Origin: Desulfovibrio sp. A2
GTDB taxonomy: Bacteria > Desulfobacterota > Desulfovibrionia > Desulfovibrionales > Desulfovibrionaceae
Assembly (NCBI RefSeq): GCF_000226255.1
Contig: NZ_AGFG01000050.1
Location: forward strand, 62,001-126,000
Reading direction: 5' to 3'
DNA: 64,000 nt
The notes below the pieces were generated by a model. That model saw nothing but the letters and a program-made list of their open reading frames with translations. It searched no databases and was not told where the DNA came from. The number at the start of each line of letters is the position of its first letter. The first letter of the stretch is position 1. This document shows, one piece after another, positions 27,141-36,327 of this stretch. A program made the translations under genes and the position numbers.

Positions 27141-27532
27141 GCTGCACCTCGTGCGGGTTGCGGCCCGCGCACGCGGGCCGGTGCGGGACACCTTTATCCT
27201 ATATACGGCAGGACGCGCGCGGGGGCCAGTGGTGGCGACAAATCGGGTGGTGATGCCCCGGCGCGCAACGTGCCGGGCAAAGGCCGACCGGGGCCGGATG
27301 CTGGCGGGACTTCCCGGTGGCACGCGCCCGCCGCCGGGAAAACGGGAGCGGGAAAAAGCGAAACGCACGGGGTGCACCGTGCGTTCATTGTCCCGTGCGA
27401 AAATGCCGGGCCAGCCAAGGGGACGGAGGAGGTTTGCGTGCCTTGGCGAGGAGGGGCCGGGGAGGCCCTTTCGGGCCTCCCCGGTGCCGGAAACCGCTCG
27501 CCCGGTTTGCCGGCGGGGGCAGAGGAGGTCAG
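27141..27532. other. 392-bp gap with a GC-rich hairpin
   Basis: Between two minus-strand genes. The main structure is a perfect 12-bp stem CCGGGGAGGCCC / GGGCCTCCCCGG at 27457-27484 with loop TTTC. No T-run follows on either strand, so it is not a classical terminator. An AT-rich patch TATATAGGAT (minus strand, about 27200) may belong to the promoter of the 302-aa gene. No gene seen. Confidence 0.5.
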
Positions 27533-27718
27533 CTAGCTGAAGCTGACGGTGGGGATGTCCAGGATGGACGGGGATGCCGGGGATATGCGCTGCGCTTCCC
27601 GCCAGAGGGCCGCCAGGGCCACGACGGCTTCCCTGTCTTCTGCGGGAAGGGCATCGATAAGGGCATCCAGGTGAGGAGGGGCTGCCGCTTCAGTGCGGCA
27701 CGTCTCTGGAGTGTGCAT
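27533..27718 (-). CDS. 61-aa hypothetical protein
   Basis: Start MHTPETCRTEAAAPPHLDAL with AAGGAG about 10 bp upstream. Acidic, helical (DALIDALPAEDREAVVALAALWREAQRI). Could be a small regulatory or toxin-antitoxin-like peptide, but no partner is adjacent. Call rests on ribosome site and composition only. Confidence 0.5.
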   Translation of the reverse strand: MHTPETCRTEAAAPPHLDALIDALPAEDREAVVALAALWREAQRISPASPSILDIPTVSFS

Positions 27719-27870
27719 TGTTCTGCGGCTCCTTGTTCCGTTACGCCACAAGGTTAGCAGGTACCGTGCCAAAAGCGTTTAGCGTGGATGCTCAACGTGT
27801 TATGTGTCACGGCTCGGAGATATGAGCACGACGGACGTGCAATCGGCGGCACAGGGTGCGTGCAGCATGT

Positions 27871-27882
27871 TGCACATGTGCA
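27871..27882. promoter_or_regulatory. 12-bp perfect palindrome TGCACATGTGCA
   Basis: Lies in the 242-bp divergent gap between the 61-aa gene and the methylase, 79 bp before the methylase start. Possible operator; the regulator is unknown. Confidence 0.3.
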
Positions 27883-27960
27883 CAAGATGGTGCGCCACGG
27901 GCCGTGCCCTGCGCTTGTCGTGAGGGGGGAGGGTGGCGTACCACGGTGCCGGAGGTGCCC

Positions 27961-28767
27961 ATGTCGCGTTCAGGCAACGTCGTCCCTGTCCAGCCTGCCA
28001 CGTCGGAGCGGGCCGTCCGGTCCCGCCCGGTTGGCGACCCACTGCCACCCAGACGGTTGGGATGCTCCGGGGCCGACGTGCTGCCCGCCCTGCGCGACCT
28101 GTCACGGCAGGCCGTGGCCCACGCGCTGACCCGCGTCGTGGCCCTGGCCGACGGCATTGCCGGAGGCGCGAAAGACCCTGCCGAGGCGAGAGTACGTGCT
28201 ACCGCAGCTGCTTGTCCCGGGGCTTTCTGGCCCGTGGCCGTGGACGGCACGGCGGGCAACGGCCATGACACGCTGTTCCTGGCCCGGCTGGTGGGCGAGG
28301 GCGGGCTGGTGCACGCCTTCGATGTGCAGCCGGAGGCCCTGGCCCGCACGGCGGCACGCCTGGCGGCGGAAGGCGTGGGGGCGCGTGTGACGCTGCACGG
28401 GCGCGGCCACGAGGAACTGGCGGCGGCACTGGGAGCGCACGGCGGCGTCAGCGTCAGCCCGCCCCGCGTGGCCGTGGGCATATTCAACCTGGGCTTTCTG
28501 CCCGGCGGCGACCGTGGCGTGGCCACCCGGACGGACACCACCCTGGCCGCCCTGGATGCGCTGCTGCCGCTGTTGGCGCCGGGCGGGCTGGTTTCACTGC
28601 ACGTCTATGCCGGGCATCCCGGTGGGGCGGACGAGGCTGCCGCGCTGGACGGCCGCCTTGCCGAGCTGGATTGGCGCATGTGGCGGGTAGCCCGGTACGA
28701 GTTCGCCAACAAGCCCCGCAACCCGGAACGGCTGCTGCTGGTGTCGCGGCTGTCCGGCCCGGCGTAG
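27961..28767 (+). CDS. MnmM/YtqB-like SAM-dependent RNA methylase
   Basis: 268 aa. The Rossmann SAM site is VDGTAGNGHDTLFLARLVG, then VHAFDVQPEAL. The motifs GIFNLGFLPGGD, a Thr-rich segment TRTDTTLAALDALLPLLAPGGL, HVYAGHPGGADEAAAL and EFANKPRNPERLLLVSRL match the YtqB/MnmM ('putative rRNA methylase') family, now tied to tRNA mnm5s2U34 biosynthesis in Gram-positives. Typical members are about 190 aa; this one has a roughly 75-residue N-terminal extension (start at GGAGG-preceded ATG) and an Ala-rich insert. Cytoplasmic RNA modification is the expected role. Confidence 0.8.
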   Translation: MSRSGNVVPVQPATSERAVRSRPVGDPLPPRRLGCSGADVLPALRDLSRQAVAHALTRVVALADGIAGGAKDPAEARVRATAAACPGAFWPVAVDGTAGNGHDTLFLARLVGEGGLVHAFDVQPEALARTAARLAAEGVGARVTLHGRGHEELAAALGAHGGVSVSPPRVAVGIFNLGFLPGGDRGVATRTDTTLAALDALLPLLAPGGLVSLHVYAGHPGGADEAAALDGRLAELDWRMWRVARYEFANKPRNPERLLLVSRLSGPA

Positions 28768-28789
28768 TCTGCTGCCCGAATTTGCTCTG

Positions 28790-28909
28790 TCCGGACCTGC
28801 TCTGCCCGCACCGGCTCAGGCCACACCAGCTCGAGCCACACCAGCTCGAGCCGGACCAGCTCAGGCCGGACCGGTCCTGTTCGGACCGGCCCTGTCCGGG
28901 AAAACCCTG
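28790..28909. repeat. 15-bp tandem repeat, eight units
   Basis: Units of 15 bp related to GCCACACCAGCTCGA run without gaps; the third and fourth (28820 and 28835) are identical and the others diverge at 2-7 positions. The array lies between the methylase stop and the 80-aa protein. The period is a multiple of three, so both strands stay open, but no convincing gene uses it. Confidence 0.8.
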
Positions 28910-29033
28910 TGAATGCCCTTCCGGTGGTGGGCCAGCCATCGGCGCGCGCGCCCGCCTGTCCGCCGCGCATCCCCCATGCACCTTGCAACCCGGCGGCCAC
29001 ACCACGCTGTCGGCATGGCCACGAGTACTCCCC

Positions 29034-29276
29034 ATGACCACCGAGCCTTCCGTATTTCCCGACCCCTCCGACGACGACCTGTGGGCCACCGTGCGCGCGG
29101 ACATGGAAAAACGCTTTCCCGGCCGCTACCCGGAGGCGGACGTCCGCCGCGCCTTCGAGGCGGTGTGCGCCGCGCATGACGATTACCTGCCGCAAGCCGC
29201 CCTGCTCAAGAAGGTGCGCATGGCCTGCATGTGGACCCGCCCCAGCCTGGACGGCCGGGCCGAGGGCGCGGAATAG
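29034..29276 (+). CDS. 80-aa hypothetical protein
   Basis: MTTEPSVFPDPSDDDLWATV, then RADMEKRFPGRYPEADVRRAFEAVCAAHDDYLPQ: a compact acidic, helical protein ending before a strong terminator. No family recognised; ribosome site is poor. Accepted for composition and for its fit between repeat array and terminator. Confidence 0.6.
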   Translation: MTTEPSVFPDPSDDDLWATVRADMEKRFPGRYPEADVRRAFEAVCAAHDDYLPQAALLKKVRMACMWTRPSLDGRAEGAE

Positions 29277-29310
29277 CGGGGCAAGGCGCACGACGGCGCA
29301 GTAAAAAGGA

Positions 29311-29346
29311 CACCCCCCGAGCCTGGCTCGGGGGGTGCTTTTTTTC
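29311..29346. terminator. strong bidirectional terminator
   Basis: 12-bp perfect stem CACCCCCCGAGC / GCTCGGGGGGTG, 3-nt loop, then C plus seven T on the plus strand and TCCTTTTT on the minus strand. It serves the convergent 80-aa gene and lactate permease gene. Confidence 0.93.
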
Positions 29347-29427
29347 GCCCGGCGGGTGCACGCGGGGCGCGGGGCAGGCGGGAGCATTCATGCCCGCCCC
29401 GCGCTTTCGGACGAAAGTCCTGTCACG

Positions 29428-31083
29428 CTACGGCAGCATCCACTTCAGCGGGTAGGCCTGCAGCATGGTGAGCACGCAGATGAACACGGTCATGGCCACG
29501 GAGTGCCACAGGGTGAAGCGGAACAGCTGACCTTCCTGGCCAACCATCTTGGTGGCCGCGGTGGCAACCGAGATGGACTGGGGCGAGATCATCTTGCCGG
29601 TGACGCCACCCGAAGAGTTGGCGGCAACGGCCAGGTGCGGATCCATGCCCACGCTGGTGGCGGTGGTGCGCTGCAGACCGCTGAAGAGCGCGTTGGACGA
29701 GGTGTCCGAACCGGTCAGGAACACGCCCAGCCAGCCCAGCAGCGGCGAGAAGAACGGGAACAGCCAGCCGGTCTTGGTGAAGGCGAGGCCCATGGTCGAG
29801 CTCATGCCCGAGTAGTTCATGATCTGGGCAAGGCCGAGGATCATGGCGATGGTCACGATGGGGAAGCGCAGCTGATGCATGGTGCGGAACAGGCAGGGAA
29901 TGGCCTGGCCGTATCCGTACTTGGGCATCATGGGCACCGCGGCAAGGCCGGTGAACAGGATGGCGGTGCCGGCGGCGGAGATGATGTTCAGCTTGAACAT
30001 GGCGCCGTACGGAGCGTTGGCGGCCACGATGGGCGTGGTCTTCTCGATGGCGTTGTGCAGGCCCGGCCAGGCAAAGCCCTTGGCGGCCAGCGGGGTGTAG
30101 CCAGCGCCCAGGGCGCCGTCCAGGAAGGGCTTGATTTCGGGCAGGCCCCAGAAGAACACCATGACGGCCAGGATGATGTAGGGCATCCAGGCGCGGATGA
30201 TTTCACCGAAGGAGTAAGGCGAAGGGCCGGTGACGGACGAGGGGGTTTCGTCGGGGAAGTGCCAGGTGCTGGCGGGCTTCCACACGCGCAGCAGCAGCAC
30301 GAGGCCGATGATGGTGATGATGGCCGACATGATGTCGGGCAGGGTCGGGCCGTGGAAGTTCGAGAAGGCGTACTGCGAACCGGCGAAGCACACACCGGCC
30401 ACGATGACGGCGGGCAGCACTTCAAGCGAGCGCTTGAAGCCGCACATGGTCACGCACAGCCACATGGGCACGATGATCGACAGGAACGGCAGCTGACGGC
30501 CGACGATCTGGCTGATGTGCATGGTGTCGAGGCCGGACACCTGGCCGGCGACGATCACCGGAATACCGATGGCGCCGAAGGCCACCGGGGCGGTGTTGGC
30601 GATAAGGCAGATGCCCGCGGCGTACAGCGGGTTGAAGCCCAGGCCCACCAGCATGGCGGCGGTGATGGCCACGGGGGTGCCGAAACCGGCGGTGCCTTCG
30701 ATGAACGAACCGAACGCGAAGGCGATGAAGATGGCCTGCAGGCGGCGGTCGTCGGTGAGGCGGGCAAGCGAATCCTTGATGATTTCGAACTCACCGGATT
30801 CGACGGTCATGTTGTAGATCCACACCGCCGTGATGACGATCCAGACGATGGGGAACAACCCGTACGCTGCACCGTACAGGGTTGCATTGACGGCCAGGTT
30901 CACGGGCATGCCCCACACCAGGATGGCGAGCAGCACGGCCGCGGTGGTGCCGAGGGCTGCGGCGAAGTGGCCCTTCGCGCGGCGCACGGCCAGCATGTAG
31001 AAGAGAACGTACAGCGGCACGGCGGCGACCAGTGCCGACAAAAGGATGTTCGAGAGCGGATCGTAGTTCTGCACCCAGTTCAT
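29428..31083 (-). CDS. lctP: L-lactate permease
   Basis: 551-aa inner-membrane protein of the LctP/LldP family: AIFIAFAFGSFIEGTAGFGTPVAITAAMLVGLGF, NTAPVAFGAIGIPVI and FLTGSDTSSNALFSGLQ are hallmark segments. Imports lactate (and probably glycolate) with protons; lactate is a principal carbon and electron source for Desulfovibrio-type sulfate reducers. The start follows GGGAGGAG. It stands alone, with no lactate dehydrogenase subunit adjacent. Its leader is long and AT-rich with repeated palindromes, implying strong regulation. Confidence 0.96.
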   Translation of the reverse strand: MNWVQNYDPLSNILLSALVAAVPLYVLFYMLAVRRAKGHFAAALGTTAAVLLAILVWGMPVNLAVNATLYGAAYGLFPIVWIVITAVWIYNMTVESGEFEIIKDSLARLTDDRRLQAIFIAFAFGSFIEGTAGFGTPVAITAAMLVGLGFNPLYAAGICLIANTAPVAFGAIGIPVIVAGQVSGLDTMHISQIVGRQLPFLSIIVPMWLCVTMCGFKRSLEVLPAVIVAGVCFAGSQYAFSNFHGPTLPDIMSAIITIIGLVLLLRVWKPASTWHFPDETPSSVTGPSPYSFGEIIRAWMPYIILAVMVFFWGLPEIKPFLDGALGAGYTPLAAKGFAWPGLHNAIEKTTPIVAANAPYGAMFKLNIISAAGTAILFTGLAAVPMMPKYGYGQAIPCLFRTMHQLRFPIVTIAMILGLAQIMNYSGMSSTMGLAFTKTGWLFPFFSPLLGWLGVFLTGSDTSSNALFSGLQRTTATSVGMDPHLAVAANSSGGVTGKMISPQSISVATAATKMVGQEGQLFRFTLWHSVAMTVFICVLTMLQAYPLKWMLP

Positions 31084-31128
31084 GAAACTCCTCCCTTACG
31101 GATTATGATGAGGGCCTGCACCGGCCCC

Positions 31129-31169
31129 AGCCCATGGGCTTGTTCTTGATCGTCGCATTAGCCCATGGA
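31129..31169. promoter_or_regulatory. two AGCCCATGG palindromic boxes, 31 bp apart
   Basis: AGCCCATGGGCT (31129-31140) is a perfect palindrome and AGCCCATGG recurs at 31160-31168, three helical turns away. The second overlaps the predicted promoter of the lactate permease gene, and the first lies just downstream of the likely start site. This is the geometry of a repressor that binds two helical-phase sites. Confidence 0.45.
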
Positions 31170-31183
31170 AAACATGACTTCAA
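31155..31183 (-). promoter_or_regulatory. sigma70-like promoter of lctP
   Basis: Minus strand TTGAAG (31183-31178), 17-bp spacer, TAATGC (31160-31155), about 72 bp upstream of the ATG. Confidence 0.45.
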
Positions 31184-31189
31184 GACGGG

Positions 31190-31500
31190 AAGGAGAATCT
31201 TTTTTTTCAGACTTGGCGTGTATTTTCAATAAAAAATCATGTTTATTCCGCGACAATGGACACACAATATTTCATTGTTCACGCAAACAGCATATTCATT
31301 ACGTTTCATACGCCATAAGCATCATCAAAACATAACTCATACACCAAGAATATCTCTAGGCAATTCCACATCTGAACGTGTCTATGGCAATTAATGCTCG
31401 CCAATACACTTCTTTTTGCATGAGTTTATTAACTCTTGATGGAACATTGTATATCATGTCTACTCAGCACATTTGCCTTCGAATGCTTTTCCAGGTGTGG
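31190..31500. other. AT-rich island upstream of lctP
   Basis: About 300 bp with many A/T runs (TTTTTTTTC at 31199, CAATAAAAAATCATG at 31229) in an otherwise G+C-rich window. No frame on either strand looks coding and no transposon ends are seen. Probably regulatory or bent DNA, or a scar of foreign DNA. The rest of the gap to the tRNA (31500-31950) returns to normal composition without a gene. Confidence 0.6.
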
Positions 31501-31954
31501 TGCCGGGTTGACATGACGTTTCCTGCGCATGGAGATATCATCATTGCGCCCCCTCGCGACTGCGAAAACAGGCACGCTGCGTGCCATGAACGTGTCTGCC
31601 CTCGCAACGGGCGGCCGAGCGATGCGGCGACACCCGGCGGAAAAACACCCTTCCCTCCGTTTGCCTTGTGCCGTAGCGCGTTGCAGGCATGATGCCGCTC
31701 AAGGGCACGCCCCGCGCGACGCAAAATGACGTGCCTGCTCGCTATTTTTGAAGTATGTGTTGCTTCAGCATGAAGGCGTGTCCGGTCATTTGCGTCCGAA
31801 AAAACGGATAATTTTTTTCAGGGCGAGGCGTTATTTTTTTGCGAAAGGAGGTGCAGAGGGGGGCGAGGGGGGGCACAGGGGACCGCAAAGAGGGACGACG
31901 CGCTACCCGTAGCGCGGGAAGCGGCGGTGAGTGCCGCAGGAGGCGGCGGGTACG

Positions 31955-31993
31955 CAAAAGGGGCGTTTCCGCCGTGTTGCGAAAACGCCCCCA
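31955..31993 (-). terminator. terminator of tRNA-Arg
   Basis: Minus strand GGGGCGTTTTCGC / GCGGAAACGCCCC (13-bp stem, one mismatch) followed by TTTTGCG, 10 bp past the tRNA 3' end. Confidence 0.82.
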
Positions 31994-32002
31994 AGGGTCG
32001 CG

Positions 32003-32079
<77 letters not shown>

Positions 32080-32092
32080 GCGAAACGGGACA

Positions 32093-32120
32093 ACTATCGC
32101 CTGCCAGCGGGCACTGTCAA
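32093..32120 (-). promoter_or_regulatory. promoter of tRNA-Arg
   Basis: Minus strand TTGACA (32120-32115), 16-bp spacer, GATAGT (32098-32093), ending 14 bp before the tRNA. The remainder of the 460-bp gap to ubiX (32121-32539) shows nothing recognisable. Confidence 0.65.
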
Positions 32121-32539
32121 GACATATGTGGTCCCGCCGCCCGCCTGTCCGAGGCGTCATGGCCTTTCCCGTCGCCGCGGCGCGGACACGACCGGCAGAC
32201 TCCGAATTGCCGCGCCCACCCTTTCCCACACCGGCGAATGGCCGCCAATGTGTGACGGTCTTGAAAAAAATCGTGTCGGACGGCCTTGCAGGCATGGCGT
32301 GTCGTGCACATTTTCGATAAAAACATTCCCACCCCACCCCCCATTGCGTCGCCCTCCCGCCCCGGCCGCCGTCCGTCCGATTTTTCCACCCCGGCTGGTA
32401 TGGCATCGGCTCGGTCCGCACTGCCGGATGCCAGAGGACGTTGGCGGATGCCAGCGGGCACGGCCGTGCGCAGGTTGTCCGCGCCCCGTGCGGCAGCACC
32501 ACGCAACGCCAGGGACGCGGGCATGATTCCGGAGATTTC

Positions 32540-33184
32540 ATGAAGCGCTTCGTGGTCGGCATATCCGGCGCCAGCGGCATGCCCCTGGCCGTCACCCTGC
32601 TGCGCGGGCTGCGCGCCGCCGCGCGCGCCCTGCCTGGCCAGCCTGATCTGCCTGGTCGGCCTGATCTGGCTGGCGAATCTGATCTGTCAGGCGGCGTGCA
32701 GGTGCACCTTGTGGTGTCCGACGCGGCCCGGCAGGTGCTGGCCCTTGAATCGGATCTGCGCGCCGAAGATCTGCTGGCCCTGGCTGACGTGGTCCACGAC
32801 GCGCGCGATTTCGGCGCGCCGCCCTCCAGCGGTTCGTGGCCGCACGACGGCATGGTGGTCTGCCCCTGCTCCATGAGCACGCTGGCCGCCATCGCCCACG
32901 GCACCGGCAGCAACCTGCTGCACCGCGCCGCCGACGTCACCCTGAAGGAGCGCCGCCCGCTGGTGCTGGTGGTGCGCGAAACGCCCCTGAGCCGGGTGCA
33001 CCTGCGCAACATGCTGGCCGCCGCCGAGGCGGGCGCGGTGATCATGCCGCCCTGCCCCGGCTTTTACGCCCGGCCGGCCCGCGTGCAGGACATCCTGGAC
33101 CACCTTGCCGGGCGCATTCTGGACCAGATCGGCGTGCCCAACGCCCTTGCCGCCCGCTGGGGCGAGGCCGCCGAACGGGAATAG
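32540..33184 (+). CDS. ubiX: UbiX-type flavin prenyltransferase
   Basis: 214 aa; makes prenylated FMN for UbiD decarboxylases. N-terminal FMN loop [38 protein letters not shown], and [20 protein letters not shown] with MPPCPGFY are diagnostic. Between the first helix and second strand is an insertion, [20 protein letters not shown], encoded by three 18-bp repeats (32635-32690); usual length is about 190 aa. GGAG lies 5 bp before ATG. Confidence 0.93.
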   Translation: MKRFVVGISGASGMPLAVTLLRGLRAAARALPGQPDLPGRPDLAGESDLSGGVQVHLVVSDAARQVLALESDLRAEDLLALADVVHDARDFGAPPSSGSWPHDGMVVCPCSMSTLAAIAHGTGSNLLHRAADVTLKERRPLVLVVRETPLSRVHLRNMLAAAEAGAVIMPPCPGFYARPARVQDILDHLAGRILDQIGVPNALAARWGEAAERE

Positions 33185-33375
33185 CCCGCGCCGCCACGGC
33201 CGCGCGGCAGCGAGAGGAAACGCCGACTCCCCGGTGTTGCGTCGACACCGAAGGGCCGGGACAACGTTTCCATGGCCGCATCGCGGGTGCGCCACCCGCC
33301 GTCCGGAGGCGAACGGTCCCGGATCGGGGCCGCGCCGGTGCGGAAACCTTTTTTGCGGAAAGGCAGGATCAGACC

Positions 33376-34104
33376 ATGCAGTACAGCCTCACATGGCACG
33401 GCCACGCCAATTTCCAGATTTCCTGCGACGGGGCCAACGTGCTCGTGGACCCGTTCTTCGAGGGCAACCCCTCGGCGTCCACCCCGTGGAGCGACATCGC
33501 CCCGCCCGACCTCGTGCTGGTCACCCACGACCACGGCGACCATGTGGGCCAGGCCGTGCAGATCTGCAACACCACCGGCGCGCTGCTGGGATGCATCGTG
33601 GGCACGGCCCAGCGTCTGCTGGAAGAAGGGCTGCGCCCCGGCCTGCTGCTGAACTCCATCGGCTTCAACATTGGCGGCACGGTGGCGCACAAGGATATTT
33701 CCGTCACCATGACTCAGGCCTTCCATTCGTCCGAGTCCGGCGCGCCCGTGGGGTACATCGTGACCATGCCGGGCGGTTTCACCTTCTACCACGCCGGGGA
33801 CACGGGCATCTTCTCGTCGATGGAGCTGTGGGGACGGCTGCATTCCATCGACCTGGCCATGCTGCCCATCGGCGGCACCTTTACCATGGACGCGCGGCAG
33901 GCGGCCATGGCCAGCGCCATGCTGCGCGCCCGCTCGGTGGTGCCCATGCACTGGGGCACCTTTCCGGTGTTGGCGCAGAACACCGAGCGCTTCCGCGAGC
34001 AGCTGCGCAACCACGCACCGGACTGTCGGCTGTTCGACATGAAGCCCGGCGACACCATCATGCTCGACATGGGTGAGGATGGCCGAGGCTGCGCCTACTG
34101 TTAG
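33376..34104 (+). CDS. UPF0173 metallo-beta-lactamase-fold hydrolase
   Basis: 242 aa; [19 protein letters not shown], metal-binding [25 protein letters not shown] and [17 protein letters not shown]. These are the signatures of UPF0173 / L-ascorbate-6-phosphate-lactonase-like metal-dependent hydrolases. Cytoplasmic, substrate unknown. The C-terminus ends unusually in GRGCAYC. Stands 191 bp after ubiX. Confidence 0.9.
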   Translation: MQYSLTWHGHANFQISCDGANVLVDPFFEGNPSASTPWSDIAPPDLVLVTHDHGDHVGQAVQICNTTGALLGCIVGTAQRLLEEGLRPGLLLNSIGFNIGGTVAHKDISVTMTQAFHSSESGAPVGYIVTMPGGFTFYHAGDTGIFSSMELWGRLHSIDLAMLPIGGTFTMDARQAAMASAMLRARSVVPMHWGTFPVLAQNTERFREQLRNHAPDCRLFDMKPGDTIMLDMGEDGRGCAYC

Positions 34105-34120
34105 GCACACGATCTTTTTT
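34090..34120 (+). terminator. possible terminator overlapping the stop codon
   Basis: GCGCCTA-CTGT-TAGGCAC stem (one mismatch) includes the UPF0173 stop codon and is followed by ACGATCTTTTTT. The following 282 bp up to the GIY-YIG gene hold no other clear feature. Confidence 0.4.
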
Positions 34121-34386
34121 GCCGCCGAAGGAAAACACCTGCCAGCGACAAAAAATCCTCGCGCGCGACCGGATGCGGCGAGTAATTTGGATAAGACCGG
34201 ACACCAGCCGTGCGCTCGCGGCAACGTGTCCGCATCATCAACACTGCAACACGCCTTGCGCGCCACGCGCCGGAATGCGGATTCCGGACCACGGGCGCAG
34301 GGCATCGCCTCCGGTTTCGCGTGCGGCTGGCATCGTGCGCGGGAGGTCCGGAGCAGACGGGGCGTGTGCCCCGGTTCGGCACCTCC

Positions 34387-34704
34387 ATGGAACACGCGGC
34401 GGTAACATACAAATGGGTTGTCTATCTTGTGCGCTGTGCCGACGGGACGCTGTACTGCGGCGTCACCACGGACATGGAACGGCGCCTTGGCGAACACAAC
34501 CGGGGCAGGGGCGCGCGCTACACGCGCTCGCGCCGCCCGGTCACGCTGATCGCCACCGCCCCGTTCCCTGACCGCAGCACCGCACAGAAGGCCGAGCATC
34601 ACGTCAAACGGCTGCCCCCCGACAGGAAGCAGGAAGCACTGGCACGATACGCCAGCGCACTTCCCGTCGCGGCGTCGCCGAGCGCCCCGCGCACGAAGGA
34701 ATGA
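34387..34704 (+). CDS. GIY-YIG nuclease-domain protein (YhbQ-like)
   Basis: 105 aa. KWVVYLVRCADGTLYCGVTTDMERRLGEHN is the GIY-YIG core (VYL...YCG), followed by RGARYTRSRRPVTLIATAPF and the C-terminal Glu in AQKAEHHVKRL. Stand-alone UPF0213 members are common in bacteria and have a DNA-associated role of unclear detail. No ribosome site is obvious. The stop overlaps the first ATG of the helicase frame. Confidence 0.85.
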   Translation: MEHAAVTYKWVVYLVRCADGTLYCGVTTDMERRLGEHNRGRGARYTRSRRPVTLIATAPFPDRSTAQKAEHHVKRLPPDRKQEALARYASALPVAASPSAPRTKE

Positions 34705-34706
34705 GA

Positions 34707-36302
34707 ATGGAAACCTTACGCTTTGAAGAATTGTCCCTTTCCAAGGAAATCCTGAAAGCCATCGAAGAGATGGGCTTCGAAGAAGCCTCGCCCATCCAGG
34801 CGCTGGCCATCCCCCACATCATGGAAGGCCGCGACGTCATCGGCCAGGCCCAGACCGGCACCGGCAAGACCGCAGCCTTCGGCATTCCCCTGCTGGAACG
34901 CGTCGACCCGCGCGAAAAGGACATCCAGGGCATCATCCTGTGCCCCACGCGCGAACTGGCCATTCAGGTGGCGGAAGAACTCACCCAGCTTTCCTCGCGC
35001 AAGCGCGGCCTGTACGTGCTACCCGTGTACGGCGGGCAGCCCATCGACCGCCAGTTCAAGGCCCTGCGCCGCGGCGCGCAGGTGGTGGTGGGTACGCCGG
35101 GCCGCGTCATGGACCACATGGAGCGCGGCACCATCAACCTTTCCACGGTGCGCATGGCCGTGCTGGACGAAGCCGACGAAATGCTCGACATGGGCTTTCG
35201 CGACGACATCGAGCACATCCTGGGCCAGGTGCGGAGCGAAGCGCAGACGGTGTTCTTCTCCGCCACCATGCCCCCGGCCATCCTCGACATGGCCCAGCGC
35301 TTCCTGAAGACGCCCGAATTCCTCAAGGTGACCCAGAAGCAGGTCACCGTGCCCAGCATCGAGCAGATTTACTACGAAGTGCGCCCCTTCCAGAAGCTGG
35401 AGGCGCTGTGCCGGGTGCTGGACCTGTACAACCCCAAGCGCGCCATCGTGTTCTGCTCGACCAAGCGCGGCGTGGATGAACTGACCCAGCACCTGCAGGG
35501 GCGCGGCTACCAGGCCGACGGCCTGCACGGCAACCTCAACCAGTCGCAGCGCGACCGGGTGATGGCGCGCTTCCGCAGCAACGGCATCGAAATCCTGGTG
35601 GCCACCGACGTGGCCGCGCGCGGCATCGACGTGGACGACGTGGAGGCCGTGGTCAACTACGACATCCCCAACGCCGTCGAACACTACGTGCACCGGATCG
35701 GCCGCACCGGCCGCGCCGGGCGTTCCGGCCGGGCGTTCACCTTTGTCTCCGGGCGCGACTTCTACAAGCTGCGCGACATCAAGAAGTTCACCAAGGCGCA
35801 CATCGTGCAGCACCAGGTGCCCACCTCCAGCGACGTGGCCACGGTGAAGACCAACCAGCTGCTGGCCGAAGTGCGCCGCCACATCGAGGCGGGCGAGCTG
35901 GAAAAGTACACCGACATCGTGGAATCGTTCCTGGACGAGGACGTGACCACCGTGGACATGGCCGCCGCGCTGCTCAAGCTGCTGATGCGCCGTGAACTGG
36001 GCGACGCCGTGCCCGGCGGTGAAAAAACCCCGGCGGGCACCGGGGCCGAGCCCGGCATGGTGCGCCTGTTCCTGAACGTGGGCCGCAAGATGCGCGTCAC
36101 CGCGCGCGACATCGTGGGGGCCATCGCGGGCGAAACCGGCATCCCGGGCCGCATGATCGGGGCCATCGACATCCGCGACCGCGTGTCGTTCGTGGAAGTG
36201 CCCGCCGACTACGCTCAGGAAGTCATCTCGGTGATGAACGGCAACCAGATCCGGGGCTTCCGCCTTGGGGTGGAGCCCGCGACGCCGCGCGACCGGGAAT
36301 AG
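34707..36302 (+). CDS. DEAD-box ATP-dependent RNA helicase
   Basis: 531 aa. Q-motif ASPIQ, motif I AQTGTGKT, PTRELAIQ, TPGRV, DEAD, SAT, and motif VI HRIGRTGRAG. After about residue 360 a CsdA/DbpA-type C-terminal region ends in a DbpA RNA-binding fold (MVRLFLNVGRKMRVTARDIVGAIAG ... VSFVEVPADYAQEVISVM). Remodels RNA and assists ribosome assembly; members are often cold-induced. ATG at 34701 has GAAGGA touching it, whereas ATG at 34707 has proper 6-bp spacing, so I chose the latter. Confidence 0.95.
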   Translation: METLRFEELSLSKEILKAIEEMGFEEASPIQALAIPHIMEGRDVIGQAQTGTGKTAAFGIPLLERVDPREKDIQGIILCPTRELAIQVAEELTQLSSRKRGLYVLPVYGGQPIDRQFKALRRGAQVVVGTPGRVMDHMERGTINLSTVRMAVLDEADEMLDMGFRDDIEHILGQVRSEAQTVFFSATMPPAILDMAQRFLKTPEFLKVTQKQVTVPSIEQIYYEVRPFQKLEALCRVLDLYNPKRAIVFCSTKRGVDELTQHLQGRGYQADGLHGNLNQSQRDRVMARFRSNGIEILVATDVAARGIDVDDVEAVVNYDIPNAVEHYVHRIGRTGRAGRSGRAFTFVSGRDFYKLRDIKKFTKAHIVQHQVPTSSDVATVKTNQLLAEVRRHIEAGELEKYTDIVESFLDEDVTTVDMAAALLKLLMRRELGDAVPGGEKTPAGTGAEPGMVRLFLNVGRKMRVTARDIVGAIAGETGIPGRMIGAIDIRDRVSFVEVPADYAQEVISVMNGNQIRGFRLGVEPATPRDRE

Positions 36303-36327
36303 GCGGCATTGCCGCAAGGACAGTAAA

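Noticed and set aside
28790..28909. CRISPR array
   Set aside because: 15-bp direct units with no spacers and no cas genes; a plain tandem repeat.
28605..29387. Minus-strand frame with pentapeptide repeats (SSWCG-like)
   Set aside because: It is only the tandem DNA repeat read in an open frame and overlaps a terminator and real genes.
31190..31500. Mobile element or prophage scar in the AT-rich island
   Set aside because: No terminal inverted repeats, target duplication, integrase or transposase remnant seen; kept only as a composition anomaly.
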